Position numbers and translations under genes: made by a program. This document shows, in pieces, positions 9,254 through 19,334 of a DNA stretch of 52,422 nt. Source of the stretch: Desulfuromonas thiophila (GTDB taxonomy: Bacteria > Desulfobacterota > Desulfuromonadia > Desulfuromonadales > Desulfuromonadaceae); assembly GCF_900101955.1 (NCBI RefSeq), contig NZ_FNAQ01000017.1, forward strand, positions 1 to 52,422, written 5' to 3'. Every line of letters begins with the position of its first letter. Position 1 is the stretch's first letter. The notes beneath the pieces were generated by a model. The model did not search any database, was not told the DNA's origin, and was given only the letters and a program-made list of their open reading frames with translations.

Positions 9254-10485
9254 GATGATGGCGTTCCGTTGTGAGAAATCAGCAACACCACGGCCTGGGC
9301 GGAAATGCCTTCCTGCCGGCCCTCGAAACCGAGGGTTTCAGTGGTGGTTGCCTTGATGTTGACCTGTTCAGGCATAATAGCGCAGCAGGCGGCCAACTGG
9401 GCCACCATCTGCGGAATGTAGCCGGCCAGCCGCGGCCGCTGGGCCACGATGGTGGCATCGATGTTGCCCACACGATAACCGCGCCGGGCCACCAGCTGCA
9501 GCACCTGCCGCAACAGTTCACTGCTGGCAATCCCCTTGTAGGCCGGATCAGTATCGGGAAAATGGCGGCCGAGATCACCAGCGCCGATGGCGCCGAGCAG
9601 GGCGTCGCACAGGGCGTGCAACAGCACGTCGGCGTCGGAATGGCCCAGCAGACCAACCTCGTGCGGAATGGTCAGGCCGCCCAGCACCAGCGGCCGCCCC
9701 GGCACCAGCCGGTGGACGTCATAGCCCTGCCCGATACGGAAAGGCGTCACCTCGATTTCCTCCTCACCGGCCGCCTGTGCGCTGTGATCAGCGCTGCGCA
9801 GCAGAAAGTCGGCCAGCGCCAGATCCTCCGGCCGGGTCAGCTTGAGATTACCCGCCGCGCCCGCCACCAAAGTGACCGGTTGCCCCAGCCATTCCAGCAA
9901 GGCGGCATCGTCGGTCGCCTGATAGCCCCGCTGCGCCGCCTGGCGGTGCGCGGCAAGAATCCGGCCATAGCGGAACAGCTGCGGCGTCTGTGCCGCCCAC
10001 AAGCGCGCCCGCGGCGGCGTGGCGACACTGCGACCGTCGGCCACCTCCTTGATGGTATCGGTCACCGGCACCCCCAGCAAACAGGCACCGTCACGCCGCG
10101 CCACCGCCAGCAGGGTCTCCAGCTGCTCGGCTGCAAACAGCGGCCGCACGCCATCGTGAATCACCACGATGTCCTCATCCGCCGCCGTCAGCGCCTCCAG
10201 CCCGAGATGAACCGATTCCTGTCGCTCGGCGCCGCCGGCCAGCACCGTCCGTACCTTGGTCAGGCCATAAGCCTCGACGATATCACGGCGACAGTGCGCC
10301 ACCTGGTCGGCCGCCACCAGCACCAGAATCTCGTCGACCAGCGGATGGCACTGAAACAGCCGCAGGGTGCGAACCAGCACCGGCAGCCCTTGCAGTTGCA
10401 GGTAGGGCTTGCGTACCTGACCGCCCATGCGCCGGCCCAGACCGGCCGCCGGCACCAACACCAGCACCCGTTTCTGCTGTGCCAT
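9250..10485 (-). CDS. ispDF: bifunctional MEP-pathway enzyme IspD/IspF
   Basis: This fused enzyme of the non-mevalonate isoprenoid pathway has two parts. The N-terminal half (about 1-235) is the IspD cytidylyltransferase, with the nucleotide loop [18 protein letters not shown] and ATDDAALLE. The C-terminal half (about 250-411) is the IspF cyclodiphosphate synthase, with metal ligands in DVH and HSDADV and the C-terminal [11 protein letters not shown] motif. IspE is not part of it. The start at 10485 is chosen because AGGGAGAG lies just upstream. An earlier in-frame start at 10554 would lie inside the carD terminator. IspDF fusions are known in several proteobacteria. Confidence 0.95.
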   Translation of the reverse strand: MAQQKRVLVLVPAAGLGRRMGGQVRKPYLQLQGLPVLVRTLRLFQCHPLVDEILVLVAADQVAHCRRDIVEAYGLTKVRTVLAGGAERQESVHLGLEALTAADEDIVVIHDGVRPLFAAEQLETLLAVARRDGACLLGVPVTDTIKEVADGRSVATPPRARLWAAQTPQLFRYGRILAAHRQAAQRGYQATDDAALLEWLGQPVTLVAGAAGNLKLTRPEDLALADFLLRSADHSAQAAGEEEIEVTPFRIGQGYDVHRLVPGRPLVLGGLTIPHEVGLLGHSDADVLLHALCDALLGAIGAGDLGRHFPDTDPAYKGIASSELLRQVLQLVARRGYRVGNIDATIVAQRPRLAGYIPQMVAQLAACCAIMPEQVNIKATTTETLGFEGRQEGISAQAVVLLISHNGTPSS

Positions 10486-10538
10486 CGGCTCTCCCTGCGG
10501 TATGGCCGATCTGACACCAGAACGGCCCGGATAAAGAA

Positions 10539-10563
10539 AATGACCGAGCAGCACCCGGTCATT
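10539..10563 (-). terminator. putative terminator after carD
   Basis: An 8-bp stem AATGACCG/CGGTCATT with a 9-base loop is followed on the minus strand by TTTCTTTAT. It sits between the carD stop and the ispDF start. The U-run is interrupted, so some read-through into ispDF is likely. Confidence 0.55.
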
Positions 10564-10604
10564 CTGTTGTCGTTCATTGATGGTGGCGGGCAGGCCGCGC
10601 GACG

Positions 10605-11093
10605 CTAGTGGCGCCAGGCGTTCTCCAGCTTGCGGTTCACCTGATCCTCAGCCACCCCCTCGGCGAAGGCGACCTCTTTCACCACCAGCCGGCGGGCCAG
10701 CTCCAGCACCTTCTTTTCCCCGTAGGACAGCTCCTTGCCGGCGCCAATCATATACAATTCCCGCATCACTTGTGCAACCTCAAACAAATCGCCGGTCTTG
10801 ATTTTTTCGGCATATTCCCGTTGCCGCCGGCTCCAGGACGACAGACCGCCGACCTGGCCATCGGTATCGCACAGCAGGGCATAGAGCTGGGGCACGCGGG
10901 TCTTGTCCACCAGCGAGCGCATGCCGACATGGGCCGCGTTCTTGGTCGGCACCATGATGGTCATGTTGCTGTCACAGATGCGCAGCACATAAAAATCGTG
11001 CTTCTGGCCCGAAAACTCCTTGGTTTCGATGGCCTCGATCACGCCCACTCCCTGAGCCGGATAAACGGCCTTGTCCCCGACGTTGAAACTCAT
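10605..11093 (-). CDS. carD: CarD-family transcription regulator
   Basis: This 162-residue protein has the CarD/CdnL layout. An N-terminal Tudor-like RNA polymerase-interacting domain begins [17 protein letters not shown] (about 2-60) and is followed by an all-helical DNA-binding half (about 75-160). CarD proteins bind the RNAP beta subunit and stabilise open complexes at rRNA and other promoters. The start at 11093 follows GAGGAGT. The open frame continues upstream but without homology to the family. A near-consensus sigma-70 promoter lies about 160 bases upstream. carD next to ispD/ispDF is an arrangement I recall from related deltaproteobacteria. Confidence 0.93.
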   Translation of the reverse strand: MSFNVGDKAVYPAQGVGVIEAIETKEFSGQKHDFYVLRICDSNMTIMVPTKNAAHVGMRSLVDKTRVPQLYALLCDTDGQVGGLSSWSRRQREYAEKIKTGDLFEVAQVMRELYMIGAGKELSYGEKKVLELARRLVVKEVAFAEGVAEDQVNRKLENAWRH

Positions 11094-11261
11094 GATACTC
11101 CTCACTGCGGCAACGGGTTGGTGAAACAACCAGAAGGCACCCGACGTCGCCGGCAGCCGCACCGCACAGAACCCTTGGCCGACCCCAGGAAACGTCCGTT
11201 CCCTTCCGATCGCCTCGACGAAACACCGGCCGGACGGCCGGACCTTGCAAACGGAAACGAC

Positions 11262-11290
11262 AGGATACAAAAAAAACACCAAAAAGTCAA
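11262..11290 (-). promoter_or_regulatory. sigma-70 promoter of carD
   Basis: On the minus strand, TTGACT (11285-11290) and TATCCT (11262-11267) are separated by exactly 17 bases, with a T-rich spacer. The matches are 5/6 and 4/6. It would give a leader of about 160 bases for carD. Confidence 0.6.
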
Positions 11291-11377
11291 CAAAAGGACT
11301 GGAAATCGTCCCCGGCCCTGTGCTAGTTTGCTTGGCTTTTTCTTTAAGGGTCCATTCGTGAAGAAAAGGGGAGAAAT

Positions 11378-12304
11378 ATGACCCTCCAGCGTCTCTTTCC
11401 TGCCGGCCCGTCCGTCGCCCCGCGACTGCTGATTCTGCTGGCGGCCCTGTCCCTTATCCTGCTGGCGGCCCCGCTGCGGGCCGAAACCGCGGCCCGGCAA
11501 CTCGGCTTTGCCGACGCCCTGTTCGCCGAAGGCGACTATTACCGCGCGGTCAGCGAATACAAACGCTACCTCTATCTGCAGCCCGATTCCTCCTGGGCCG
11601 CCCAGGCCCATCTCAACCTGGCCCGCGCCAGCCTGCTGGCCGGCCGCAGCGCTGAAGGGCGTCAGGCCCTCGACGCTCTCATCAGCCGCCACCCCGCAAG
11701 CCCGCAAGCGGCTGCCGCCCAGTTACTGCTGGCCGAAATTCCCTTCCGCCAGAAACACTACCAGCAAAGCCACCAGCTACTGCAACAGCCTCTGATGGAC
11801 AGCGCCAGCACCTTTCTGCGCCAGCATCAGCAGCGACTGAGCCTGTGGAATCTGCTGCATGGCGAGCAGTATCCCCAGGCTCTGGCGCTGTGGCACAGCA
11901 ACCCGGCCATCTTCGGCCTTAAGGAAGCCGACCTGCTGGCGCTGCAGCAGCAGCCACGCAAGTCACCGGCACTGGCCGGCAGCCTGTCGGCCGTGCTGCC
12001 CGGTGCCGGCCAGCTCTACAACGGCCGCTACCGCGAAGCCGGCCTGGCGCTGGCTCTCAATGCCGCCTTTCTGCTCGGTGGCCTGCAGGCCATCGATACC
12101 GGCAACAGCATTCTTGGCGGCATTCTGCTGTTCTTCGAGGCCGGCTGGTACGGCGGCAACATCTACAACGCCATGAACAGCGCCCACAAATTCAACCGCG
12201 ATCAGCACCAGGCTGCCCTCGCTACTCTCAAACAGCGCAGCGGCTTCTCCCTGCTGAGCGACGACAAACAGGTTCGGCTGCAGTTCGACGCCCACTTCGA
12301 TTGA
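11378..12304 (+). CDS. TPR-containing exported or membrane protein of unknown function
   Basis: This 308-residue protein has a signal peptide (hydrophobic about 15-34, cleavage probably after LRA). Tetratricopeptide-like helices follow (about 40-160, e.g. LFAEGDYYRAVSEYKRYL), resembling BamD/YbgF-type repeats. The C-terminal third has a glycine-rich hydrophobic segment (SAVLPGAGQLYNGRY, then LALALNAAFLLGG and a second hydrophobic stretch), the pattern of small DUF5683/TM2-like membrane domains. It probably sits in the envelope as a scaffold or assembly factor. The start follows GGGGAG. It is divergent from carD and convergent with the PP-loop gene. No precise function can be given. Confidence 0.75.
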   Translation: MTLQRLFPAGPSVAPRLLILLAALSLILLAAPLRAETAARQLGFADALFAEGDYYRAVSEYKRYLYLQPDSSWAAQAHLNLARASLLAGRSAEGRQALDALISRHPASPQAAAAQLLLAEIPFRQKHYQQSHQLLQQPLMDSASTFLRQHQQRLSLWNLLHGEQYPQALALWHSNPAIFGLKEADLLALQQQPRKSPALAGSLSAVLPGAGQLYNGRYREAGLALALNAAFLLGGLQAIDTGNSILGGILLFFEAGWYGGNIYNAMNSAHKFNRDQHQAALATLKQRSGFSLLSDDKQVRLQFDAHFD

Positions 12305-12340
12305 ACCACCGCCAGCCATGCTGATGCTGTTGCAAAAGCA

Positions 12341-13336
12341 TCACAATTGCAACTGCTGGGCCCGCTCTCGCGCCAGCGGCGCCACCTGCAACACCTCGAC
12401 CCGGCCATCCGGCCACTCCAGCCGCACCGCCACCTGCGCCTTCGCCTGATCCTTGCCATAGCTGGCCACCAGCGCCGCCGCCAGCTGCACATCCTGCGGC
12501 GCCAGCGGCGCCGCCGCTGCCACCAGCACCCCCAGTGGACCGGAACATTCGGCACAGCGCAACTGAACATGGCGCTGCAGGGCCAGCGCCCGCAACCGTT
12601 CGTTATCGCCCCGCTGACGCCCCAGCGCCAGCCGCGCCTGGGGCGACAGACGAAAGGCCCGGCCCTGCTTGAGCAGCGCGATATCGGCCGGCGTGCAATC
12701 GGGTTCGTGATCGAACAGATCACGCAAGCGTACGGTGAAGGAGGGTTCCGTCAGCAAACAGCCACCACCGGAACTGGGATAGTCGGTCACGCCCAGTTCG
12801 GCCGCCAGCTGTTCCTGTAGCTTGCGGCTGCGACCGGAAATTCCCTGCAGTTGCGTCCGGTCGACCAAGCCGTCGCGCTCCATCGCCGTTTCCGGTAACA
12901 GCAGGGCACTCAGGGGCCGCAAAATGCGGCTGCCACAGCCACTGGCCTTGTCCACCGCCTGCAGTGCCGGCCGGAGCTGACTTTTGGGCCGCTGGCCCAG
13001 CACCTCGCCGGAAAAAAGAAAATTCCAGCCCCGCTCCTGCCGCAGCTCATCGGCCAGGCGGAACATCAGCGCATGGCAGTCGATGCAGGGATTGAGGTTG
13101 CGGCCGTAACCGTAGTGAGGATTCTTCAGCATCTGCAGATGTACCGCGCTGATATCGCGCACGGTCAGGGACAGGTCGTAGCGCCGGGCCGCTTCCTCGG
13201 CGCGCTCGGCACCGAAGAAAGGCGTGACAAAACACAGGCATTCCACCGCAATGCCCTGCTGGCGCAGCAGCAGGGCCGCCAGAATGCTGTCGAGGCCGCC
13301 GGAAAAGATGCCCAATGCGGTCACGGGTCGGTTCAT
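12341..13336 (-). CDS. PP-loop ATPase, tRNA thiouridylase-like
   Basis: The 331-residue protein begins with the PP-loop SGGLDS (about 12-17), used to adenylate a base before sulfur transfer. It shares the ThiI/MnmA/TtuA-type fold, with a conserved CIDCH (about 88) and a GGGCLL motif (about 195) that may carry the sulfur or a metal cluster. The C-terminal ~100 residues form an extra domain. The likely role is a tRNA sulfur modification, but the target base is not clear from sequence. It is transcribed on the same strand as the glc-cytochrome operon but lies beyond that operon's terminator. Confidence 0.75.
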   Translation of the reverse strand: MNRPVTALGIFSGGLDSILAALLLRQQGIAVECLCFVTPFFGAERAEEAARRYDLSLTVRDISAVHLQMLKNPHYGYGRNLNPCIDCHALMFRLADELRQERGWNFLFSGEVLGQRPKSQLRPALQAVDKASGCGSRILRPLSALLLPETAMERDGLVDRTQLQGISGRSRKLQEQLAAELGVTDYPSSGGGCLLTEPSFTVRLRDLFDHEPDCTPADIALLKQGRAFRLSPQARLALGRQRGDNERLRALALQRHVQLRCAECSGPLGVLVAAAAPLAPQDVQLAAALVASYGKDQAKAQVAVRLEWPDGRVEVLQVAPLARERAQQLQL

Positions 13337-13370
13337 GAATTCTTCTCGTCAGGAAAGCAAACAGAAAAAA

Positions 13371-13402
13371 GCAGGCAGATGACATCGGGGCCACCTGCCT
13401 GC
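13371..13402 (-). terminator. Rho-independent terminator of the glcD-glcF-cytochrome operon
   Basis: An 8-bp stem GCAGGCAG/CTGCCTGC with a 16-base loop is followed on the minus strand by TTTTTTCTG. It begins about 30 bases after the cytochrome stop. Confidence 0.8.
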
Positions 13403-13433
13403 CGGACATGCACTTTGTGGAAAAACAGAAAGA

Positions 13434-13748
13434 TCAGCGTTTGTGGCAGCGCTGACAGTTGCCTTTGGCGCTGAAGGCGCGCTCGCCATTGTGACAGATG
13501 CCGCACTGCTTGCCAGCATAGATCTCTTTCATCTTGATGGTCACAGCCCCCTGCTTCATCTGCGGAAACACCTCGGGATTGTGACACTCGCGACAGCTTT
13601 TAGCCGCCTTGTTGTGCAGGGCGCCATCGAAGGTCACCACACCGGGCGCCCCCTTGTCGAAGGTCAGGCTCTTGCCGGCCGGCACGGCCAGGGCGACGCT
13701 CGCCCCCAGCAGCACCAGCAGCAGACTTGTCAGAAACGCAGCTTTCAT
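13434..13748 (-). CDS. periplasmic triheme c7-type cytochrome
   Basis: This 104-residue protein has a Sec signal peptide (about 1-21, ending VALA) and three CxxCH haem sites: CRECH, CGICH and CQRCH at the extreme C-terminus. That matches the small triheme c7/c3-like cytochromes of Desulfuromonadales, which carry electrons in the periplasm. The ATG at 13748 is chosen because AGGAGG stands 7 bases upstream. It overlaps the glcF stop as ATGA, so the cytochrome is translationally coupled to the Fe-S subunit. An upstream in-frame TTG is less likely. The coupling suggests that it accepts electrons derived from hydroxyacid oxidation, which is an inference. Confidence 0.9.
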   Translation of the reverse strand: MKAAFLTSLLLVLLGASVALAVPAGKSLTFDKGAPGVVTFDGALHNKAAKSCRECHNPEVFPQMKQGAVTIKMKEIYAGKQCGICHNGERAFSAKGNCQRCHKR

Positions 13749-15049
13749 GGGCAATCCTCCTTGGGTGGAATAGGGTCGGACTCAAAACCCTCTGCGGGCA
13801 GGGCCTGAGCCACCAGCTCCAGCACATGGCAGACCCGCGTCGCCAGGCCGGCGTGATTGATGCTGTCCTGCAGCTGCAGCATACACCCGGGACAGGCCGT
13901 TGCAACCAGCGCCGCACCGCTTGTGGCAATGCCATGGGCCTTGCGACTGCCGATCTGGCGACTGGTGTCGTAATGATAAACCGAAAAGGTGCCACCCAGG
14001 CCGCAGCAACGGTCGGCCCCTTCCATTTCAACAAACTCCACCTGGGGCAGGGCCTTGAGCAGCGCCCGCGGCTCGGCGGTAATACCCTGGGTACGCAGAT
14101 GGCAGGGGTCGTGATAGGTCACCCGCACGCGCTCTTGCTGCCGCGGCAGTTGCTGCAGTTTTTCCACCAACCCCTGCCGCACCAGAAAACGGTGGACATC
14201 CTCCACCTTGTCCCCCAGCGCCGCGCAAGCCTCGCCCATTTCACGGTAATGCTTGCCGATACCGGCGTTGCAGGAGGCGCAAGCCGTCACCACCTGGCCG
14301 ATTTCGCGCCCGGCGAAGGCTGCCACATTAGCGTCGGCCAGCTGATCCACCGTCGCCGCATCACCGGCTGCCTGGGCCGGCAGACCACAGCAACCCTGCT
14401 GGGGCGGAATCCACAGCGGCAGGTCGAGAAAGCGGAAGATACGCGCCAGCGCCTCGCCCACCTGGGGATAGCTGTACTGGATCATACAGCCGCTGAAAAA
14501 AGCCGTCAGCGACGCGTCGGCCCGGCCGGCCAGATATTCCGGCAGCCGCTCACGCAGGGGGCGGGTGGTGAATTCGGGCAAAGAGCGCTCACGGGCAATG
14601 AAGGGCACCGGAAAACGCAGGCGCAGGCCGCTGTGATCGGGAATCTTGCGGAACGCCAGTTTCTCCAGCCGGCCGCCGGCCTTGGCCAGCACGTCCATCA
14701 GCTTCGGCCGCTTAAGCACGCCGGTGAGCACCTTGCCGAAGCTGGACAGCCCCTGGCGCTGGGCAATTTCGCGCCGCGCCGCCATGACGATTTCTTCCGT
14801 CGGCACCAGATTGGGGCATTTGTCGTGACAGCTGCCGCACAACAGGCACTGCGACATGTCGAGCACGAAACGCTCGCCGAGCGGCAGTTCCTTGTCCAGC
14901 AGGGCCTCGGCAATGGCGATCTTGCCTCGCGCCACCGTCGATTCGCGCCTGAGGCTCTTGTAAACGGCGCACTGGGCCTGGCAGGCGCCGCATTTGACGC
15001 ATTTGTCGATCTCGGCGCGAAAATCCTCCAGCGTTTTGTGGCGGCCCAT
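13745..15049 (-). CDS. glcF: hydroxyacid (glycolate/lactate) oxidase Fe-S subunit, GlcF/LutA type
   Basis: This 434-residue protein has two [4Fe-4S] ferredoxin motifs near the N-terminus (CVKCGACQAQC and CLLCGSCHDKC followed by P) and two CCG domains (CCGLPA, and HDPCH...CCGLGGTF...CPGC). That is the layout of the GlcF subunit that passes electrons from the FAD subunit to a membrane or cytochrome acceptor. The start at 15049 lies 4 bases after the glcD stop, behind AGGCGAG. A longer frame runs into glcD and is rejected. Substrate choice (glycolate, D-lactate or another 2-hydroxyacid) cannot be told from sequence. Confidence 0.9.
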   Translation of the reverse strand: MGRHKTLEDFRAEIDKCVKCGACQAQCAVYKSLRRESTVARGKIAIAEALLDKELPLGERFVLDMSQCLLCGSCHDKCPNLVPTEEIVMAARREIAQRQGLSSFGKVLTGVLKRPKLMDVLAKAGGRLEKLAFRKIPDHSGLRLRFPVPFIARERSLPEFTTRPLRERLPEYLAGRADASLTAFFSGCMIQYSYPQVGEALARIFRFLDLPLWIPPQQGCCGLPAQAAGDAATVDQLADANVAAFAGREIGQVVTACASCNAGIGKHYREMGEACAALGDKVEDVHRFLVRQGLVEKLQQLPRQQERVRVTYHDPCHLRTQGITAEPRALLKALPQVEFVEMEGADRCCGLGGTFSVYHYDTSRQIGSRKAHGIATSGAALVATACPGCMLQLQDSINHAGLATRVCHVLELVAQALPAEGFESDPIPPKEDCP

Positions 15050-15053
15050 AATG

Positions 15054-16451
<1,398 letters not shown>

Positions 16452-16545
16452 CGAAAGCATCCTTCCGGGCATGAGAAAGCGCAATGGCGACACGCCGCCT
16501 GACAGCGCGTCCGTCTCCAAACGTGACCTTTTTAGTCATTTTTGC

Positions 16546-16574
16546 AGTCTAGGCAAAAGGTCCGGCCGGCGCAA
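16546..16574 (-). promoter_or_regulatory. weak candidate promoter for glcD
   Basis: On the minus strand, TTGCGC (16569-16574) and TAGACT (16546-16551) are 17 bases apart in the 230-base divergent region between glcD and radA. The -35 match is poor, so this is a low-confidence call. I see no clear radA promoter in the same region. Confidence 0.3.
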
Positions 16575-16681
16575 GGGCAAAGAGTATAACCATGGCCGAC
16601 CGCGGAAAAAACTGCAAAATGCGATAAACTTTGCTAGGGTGCGACTGTCCCGCAACCCGCCAGCCGAAAGCAGCCGTCGCC

Positions 16682-18061
16682 ATGTCACAACGCAAGAACC
16701 GTCCGCCGCGCAGTCTGTACTGCTGCAGCCAGTGCGGCTACCAGAGTCCTAAATGGCTGGGGCGCTGCCCCGACTGCCAGGCCTGGAACACGCTGATCGA
16801 GGAACAGATTCCCGGCAGCAACGGCGGTGCCGCCCACCGGCCCGTCACCGGCCCGGCCGCAGCGGCCCTGCGCCTGACGGAAATCGCCAGCACCCATCAG
16901 CTGCGCCAGCGCAGCGGTATCGACGAACTCGACCGTGTCCTCGGTGGCGGCATCGTGCCCGGTGCCTTCACCCTGCTGGGCGGTGATCCCGGCATCGGCA
17001 AATCGACCCTGATCCTGCAGGCCGTCGGCCGGCTGGCCCGACAGGCGCCGGCGCTGTACGTCACGGCGGAGGAATCCTGTCTGCAGGTGAAGCTGCGCGC
17101 CGAGCGTTTGCAGGTCGATGCCGATCAGCTCTACCTGCTGGCTGAAACCGCCCTGGAACTGATTTTCGAGAAGGCCGACAGCCTCAAGCCGGCAGTCCTG
17201 GTGATCGATTCCATCCAGACCATCTACAGCACCGCGCTGGAATCGGCGCCCGGCAGCGTCAGCCAGGTACGCGACTGCGCCGGCCGGCTGATGCAATGGG
17301 CCAAGAGCAGCGGCATTCCCACGTTTATTGTCGGCCATGTCACCAAGGACGGCAGCATCGCCGGTCCGCGAGTACTGGAGCACATGGTCGACACGGTACT
17401 CTACTTCGAGGGCGATCCCGGCCACCCCTACCGCATTCTGCGGGCGGTAAAGAACCGCTTTGGCTCGACCAATGAAATCGGCGTATTCGAGATGCGCGAA
17501 AGCGGCCTGCGCGAGGTTCACAACCCGTCGGAGCTGTTTCTGGCCGAACGGGCCGAGGAGGCCGCCGGCAGCGTGGTGATTCCGGCACTGGAAGGCAGCC
17601 GGCCGATTCTGGTGGAACTGCAGGCGCTGGTGTCAAGCGCGCCCTATGGCACGGCGCGCCGCACGGCCATGGGCATCGACCACAACCGGGTGTCGCTGCT
17701 GGTGGCGGTGCTGGAGAAAAAGGCCGGCCTGTCGCTTTTAAGTCACGATATTTTTGTCAATGTCGCCGGTGGTGTTAAACTCGACGAACCGGCAGCCGAT
17801 CTGGCCATCCTGGCGGCGCTGGCCTCCAGCCACCTCAACCGCGTGGTGCCGGGTCGAACCCTGGTGTTCGGCGAGGCCGGCCTGGCCGGTGAACTGCGTG
17901 CCGTATCACGACCGGAGTTGCGCATCCAGGAAGCGGCCCGGCTGGGTTTTAGCCGCTGCCTGCTGCCCGCCGGTAACGCCCGTAATCTTGATGCGCCCGC
18001 CGGGCTGCAGCTGATCGCCGTGCGCAGCGTGGCCGAGGCGCTGGAACGGCTGTTCGACTGA
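16682..18061 (+). CDS. radA: DNA repair protein RadA
   Basis: RadA is a RecA-paralogue branch-migration helicase that acts with RecA in recombinational repair. The 459-residue protein has the N-terminal C4 zinc finger (CCSQCGY...CPDC, about 15-37), a Walker A GGDPGIGKST (about 100), the RadA-specific KNRFG motif (about 258) and a C-terminal Lon-like domain. The start at 16682 is the one that places the zinc finger normally. Its ribosome-binding site is weak. It opens a plus-strand run that includes radC, so two repair-annotated genes share this transcript. Confidence 0.96.
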   Translation: MSQRKNRPPRSLYCCSQCGYQSPKWLGRCPDCQAWNTLIEEQIPGSNGGAAHRPVTGPAAAALRLTEIASTHQLRQRSGIDELDRVLGGGIVPGAFTLLGGDPGIGKSTLILQAVGRLARQAPALYVTAEESCLQVKLRAERLQVDADQLYLLAETALELIFEKADSLKPAVLVIDSIQTIYSTALESAPGSVSQVRDCAGRLMQWAKSSGIPTFIVGHVTKDGSIAGPRVLEHMVDTVLYFEGDPGHPYRILRAVKNRFGSTNEIGVFEMRESGLREVHNPSELFLAERAEEAAGSVVIPALEGSRPILVELQALVSSAPYGTARRTAMGIDHNRVSLLVAVLEKKAGLSLLSHDIFVNVAGGVKLDEPAADLAILAALASSHLNRVVPGRTLVFGEAGLAGELRAVSRPELRIQEAARLGFSRCLLPAGNARNLDAPAGLQLIAVRSVAEALERLFD

Positions 18062-18101
18062 TTGTGTCCGCCGACACCCTCGGCGCAAGGAGCCTTGCCC
18101 C

Positions 18102-18635
18102 ATGACCTTCCGCATCCGCCATGCCTTTCTCATTCCGCTGGGCCTGCTGTGCCTGGAGGTGCTGGCCCTGCTGGCCAGCTGCCTGTGGTTCGATGAACCC
18201 CTGGCCAAGAGCCTGATTCTCGGCTTCATGATCCTGCCGGTGCTGGTGCTGTTCGCCGAAAGCCTGCTGCGCCAAGCCCGTTTCGACGACGAAACCATCG
18301 AGGTGCGCAAGCTGCTGCGCCGCAAGCGCCTGCGCTTTGCCGACATCACCGCGGTCGAGAGCATCTTGATCAAGAAACGCGCCTTCATCACCCTGTGTGC
18401 CGGTGATGACGATTATCTGATTTTGTCCAACGCCTACGCCGACTTTCCCCGCCTGGTGCGGTTGCTGCTGGCGCGGGTGCCGGCCAGCAGCATCAGCGCC
18501 GAAGCCACCGCCCTGGCGGCCGATCCGCCGAGCAAGAGCAGCGACATCGTTTCCTGCTGGCTGGCGGCCCTGCTGCTCGGTTTCATCCTCTATGCCCAGC
18601 TGAAAAGTCACCTGGGCGCTGCCCTGCCGCTGTAG
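18102..18635 (+). CDS. small membrane protein with a PH-like domain
   Basis: This 177-residue protein has two N-terminal membrane segments (about 8-27 and 37-55), a soluble beta-rich middle (about 60-125; RFDDETIEVRKLLRRKRLRF) resembling bacterial PH (YdbT/YcxB-type) domains, and one C-terminal membrane helix (about 150-168). Its function is unknown. It starts 40 bases after radA behind AAGGAG and ends 3 bases before radC, so it probably belongs to the same operon. Confidence 0.7.
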   Translation: MTFRIRHAFLIPLGLLCLEVLALLASCLWFDEPLAKSLILGFMILPVLVLFAESLLRQARFDDETIEVRKLLRRKRLRFADITAVESILIKKRAFITLCAGDDDYLILSNAYADFPRLVRLLLARVPASSISAEATALAADPPSKSSDIVSCWLAALLLGFILYAQLKSHLGAALPL

Positions 18636-18638
18636 GCC

Positions 18639-19334
18639 ATGGACGGGCTGCGCCGCATCAAGGACTGGCCCGAGGGCGAGCGGCCACGCGAAAAGCTGCA
18701 CCAGCGCGGCGCCGACAGCCTCAGCGACGCCGAACTGCTGGCGTTGATCCTGCGCACCGGCGACGCCGCCAGCCACACCAGCGCCGTCGATCAGGCCCGC
18801 CTGCTGCTGCAACGCTTCGACAGCCTGGCCAGACTGGCGCGCGCCGGCAGCGCCGAACTGTGCCAGATCCCCGGCATCGGCCCGGCCAAATCGGCCGAAC
18901 TGTTGGCCGTGTTCGAGCTGGCCCGCCGTCTCAGCGCCCACTGCCTGCAGCCGGGCGACCCCTTCTGCAGCGCCGAAACCGTCTTCCAGCGCTACCGCAA
19001 CCAGTTCCTGCACTACAACCGCGAGGTTTTCCTGTGCCTGCTGCTGGACACCAAGCACCGCCTGATCCGCGAGGTGCGCGTGTCCGAAGGCAGCCTCACC
19101 GCCAGCATTGTCCATCCGCGCGAGGCCTTCAGCCCTGCCGTGCGCGAATCGGCCGCCGCCGTGCTGTTTCTCCACAACCACCCGTCGGGCGATCCCAGTC
19201 CCAGCACTGAAGACATCCAGGTCACCCGCCGGCTACAGCAGGCCGGTGACCTGCTCGGCATCCGCATGCTCGATCACATCATCATCGGCCGGGACAGCTA
19301 CATCAGCTTGAGCCAGCAAGGCCTGCTGACATGA
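18639..19334 (+). CDS. radC: RadC-family JAB/MPN-domain protein
   Basis: This 231-residue protein has an N-terminal helix-hairpin-helix part (QIPGIGPAKSAELLAV, about 75-90) and a C-terminal JAMM metalloprotease-like domain with HNHPSGDPSPS...D (about 172-185), which supplies the zinc ligands. RadC was named for repair, but its biochemical role is not settled. Its stop overlaps the next kinase gene as ATGA. Confidence 0.93.
   Translation: MDGLRRIKDWPEGERPREKLHQRGADSLSDAELLALILRTGDAASHTSAVDQARLLLQRFDSLARLARAGSAELCQIPGIGPAKSAELLAVFELARRLSAHCLQPGDPFCSAETVFQRYRNQFLHYNREVFLCLLLDTKHRLIREVRVSEGSLTASIVHPREAFSPAVRESAAAVLFLHNHPSGDPSPSTEDIQVTRRLQQAGDLLGIRMLDHIIIGRDSYISLSQQGLLT

Noticed and set aside
12305-12340. 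Weak inverted repeat GATGCT/AGCATC between convergent genes
   Set aside because: The stem is only 6 bp with no U-run on either side, too weak to call.
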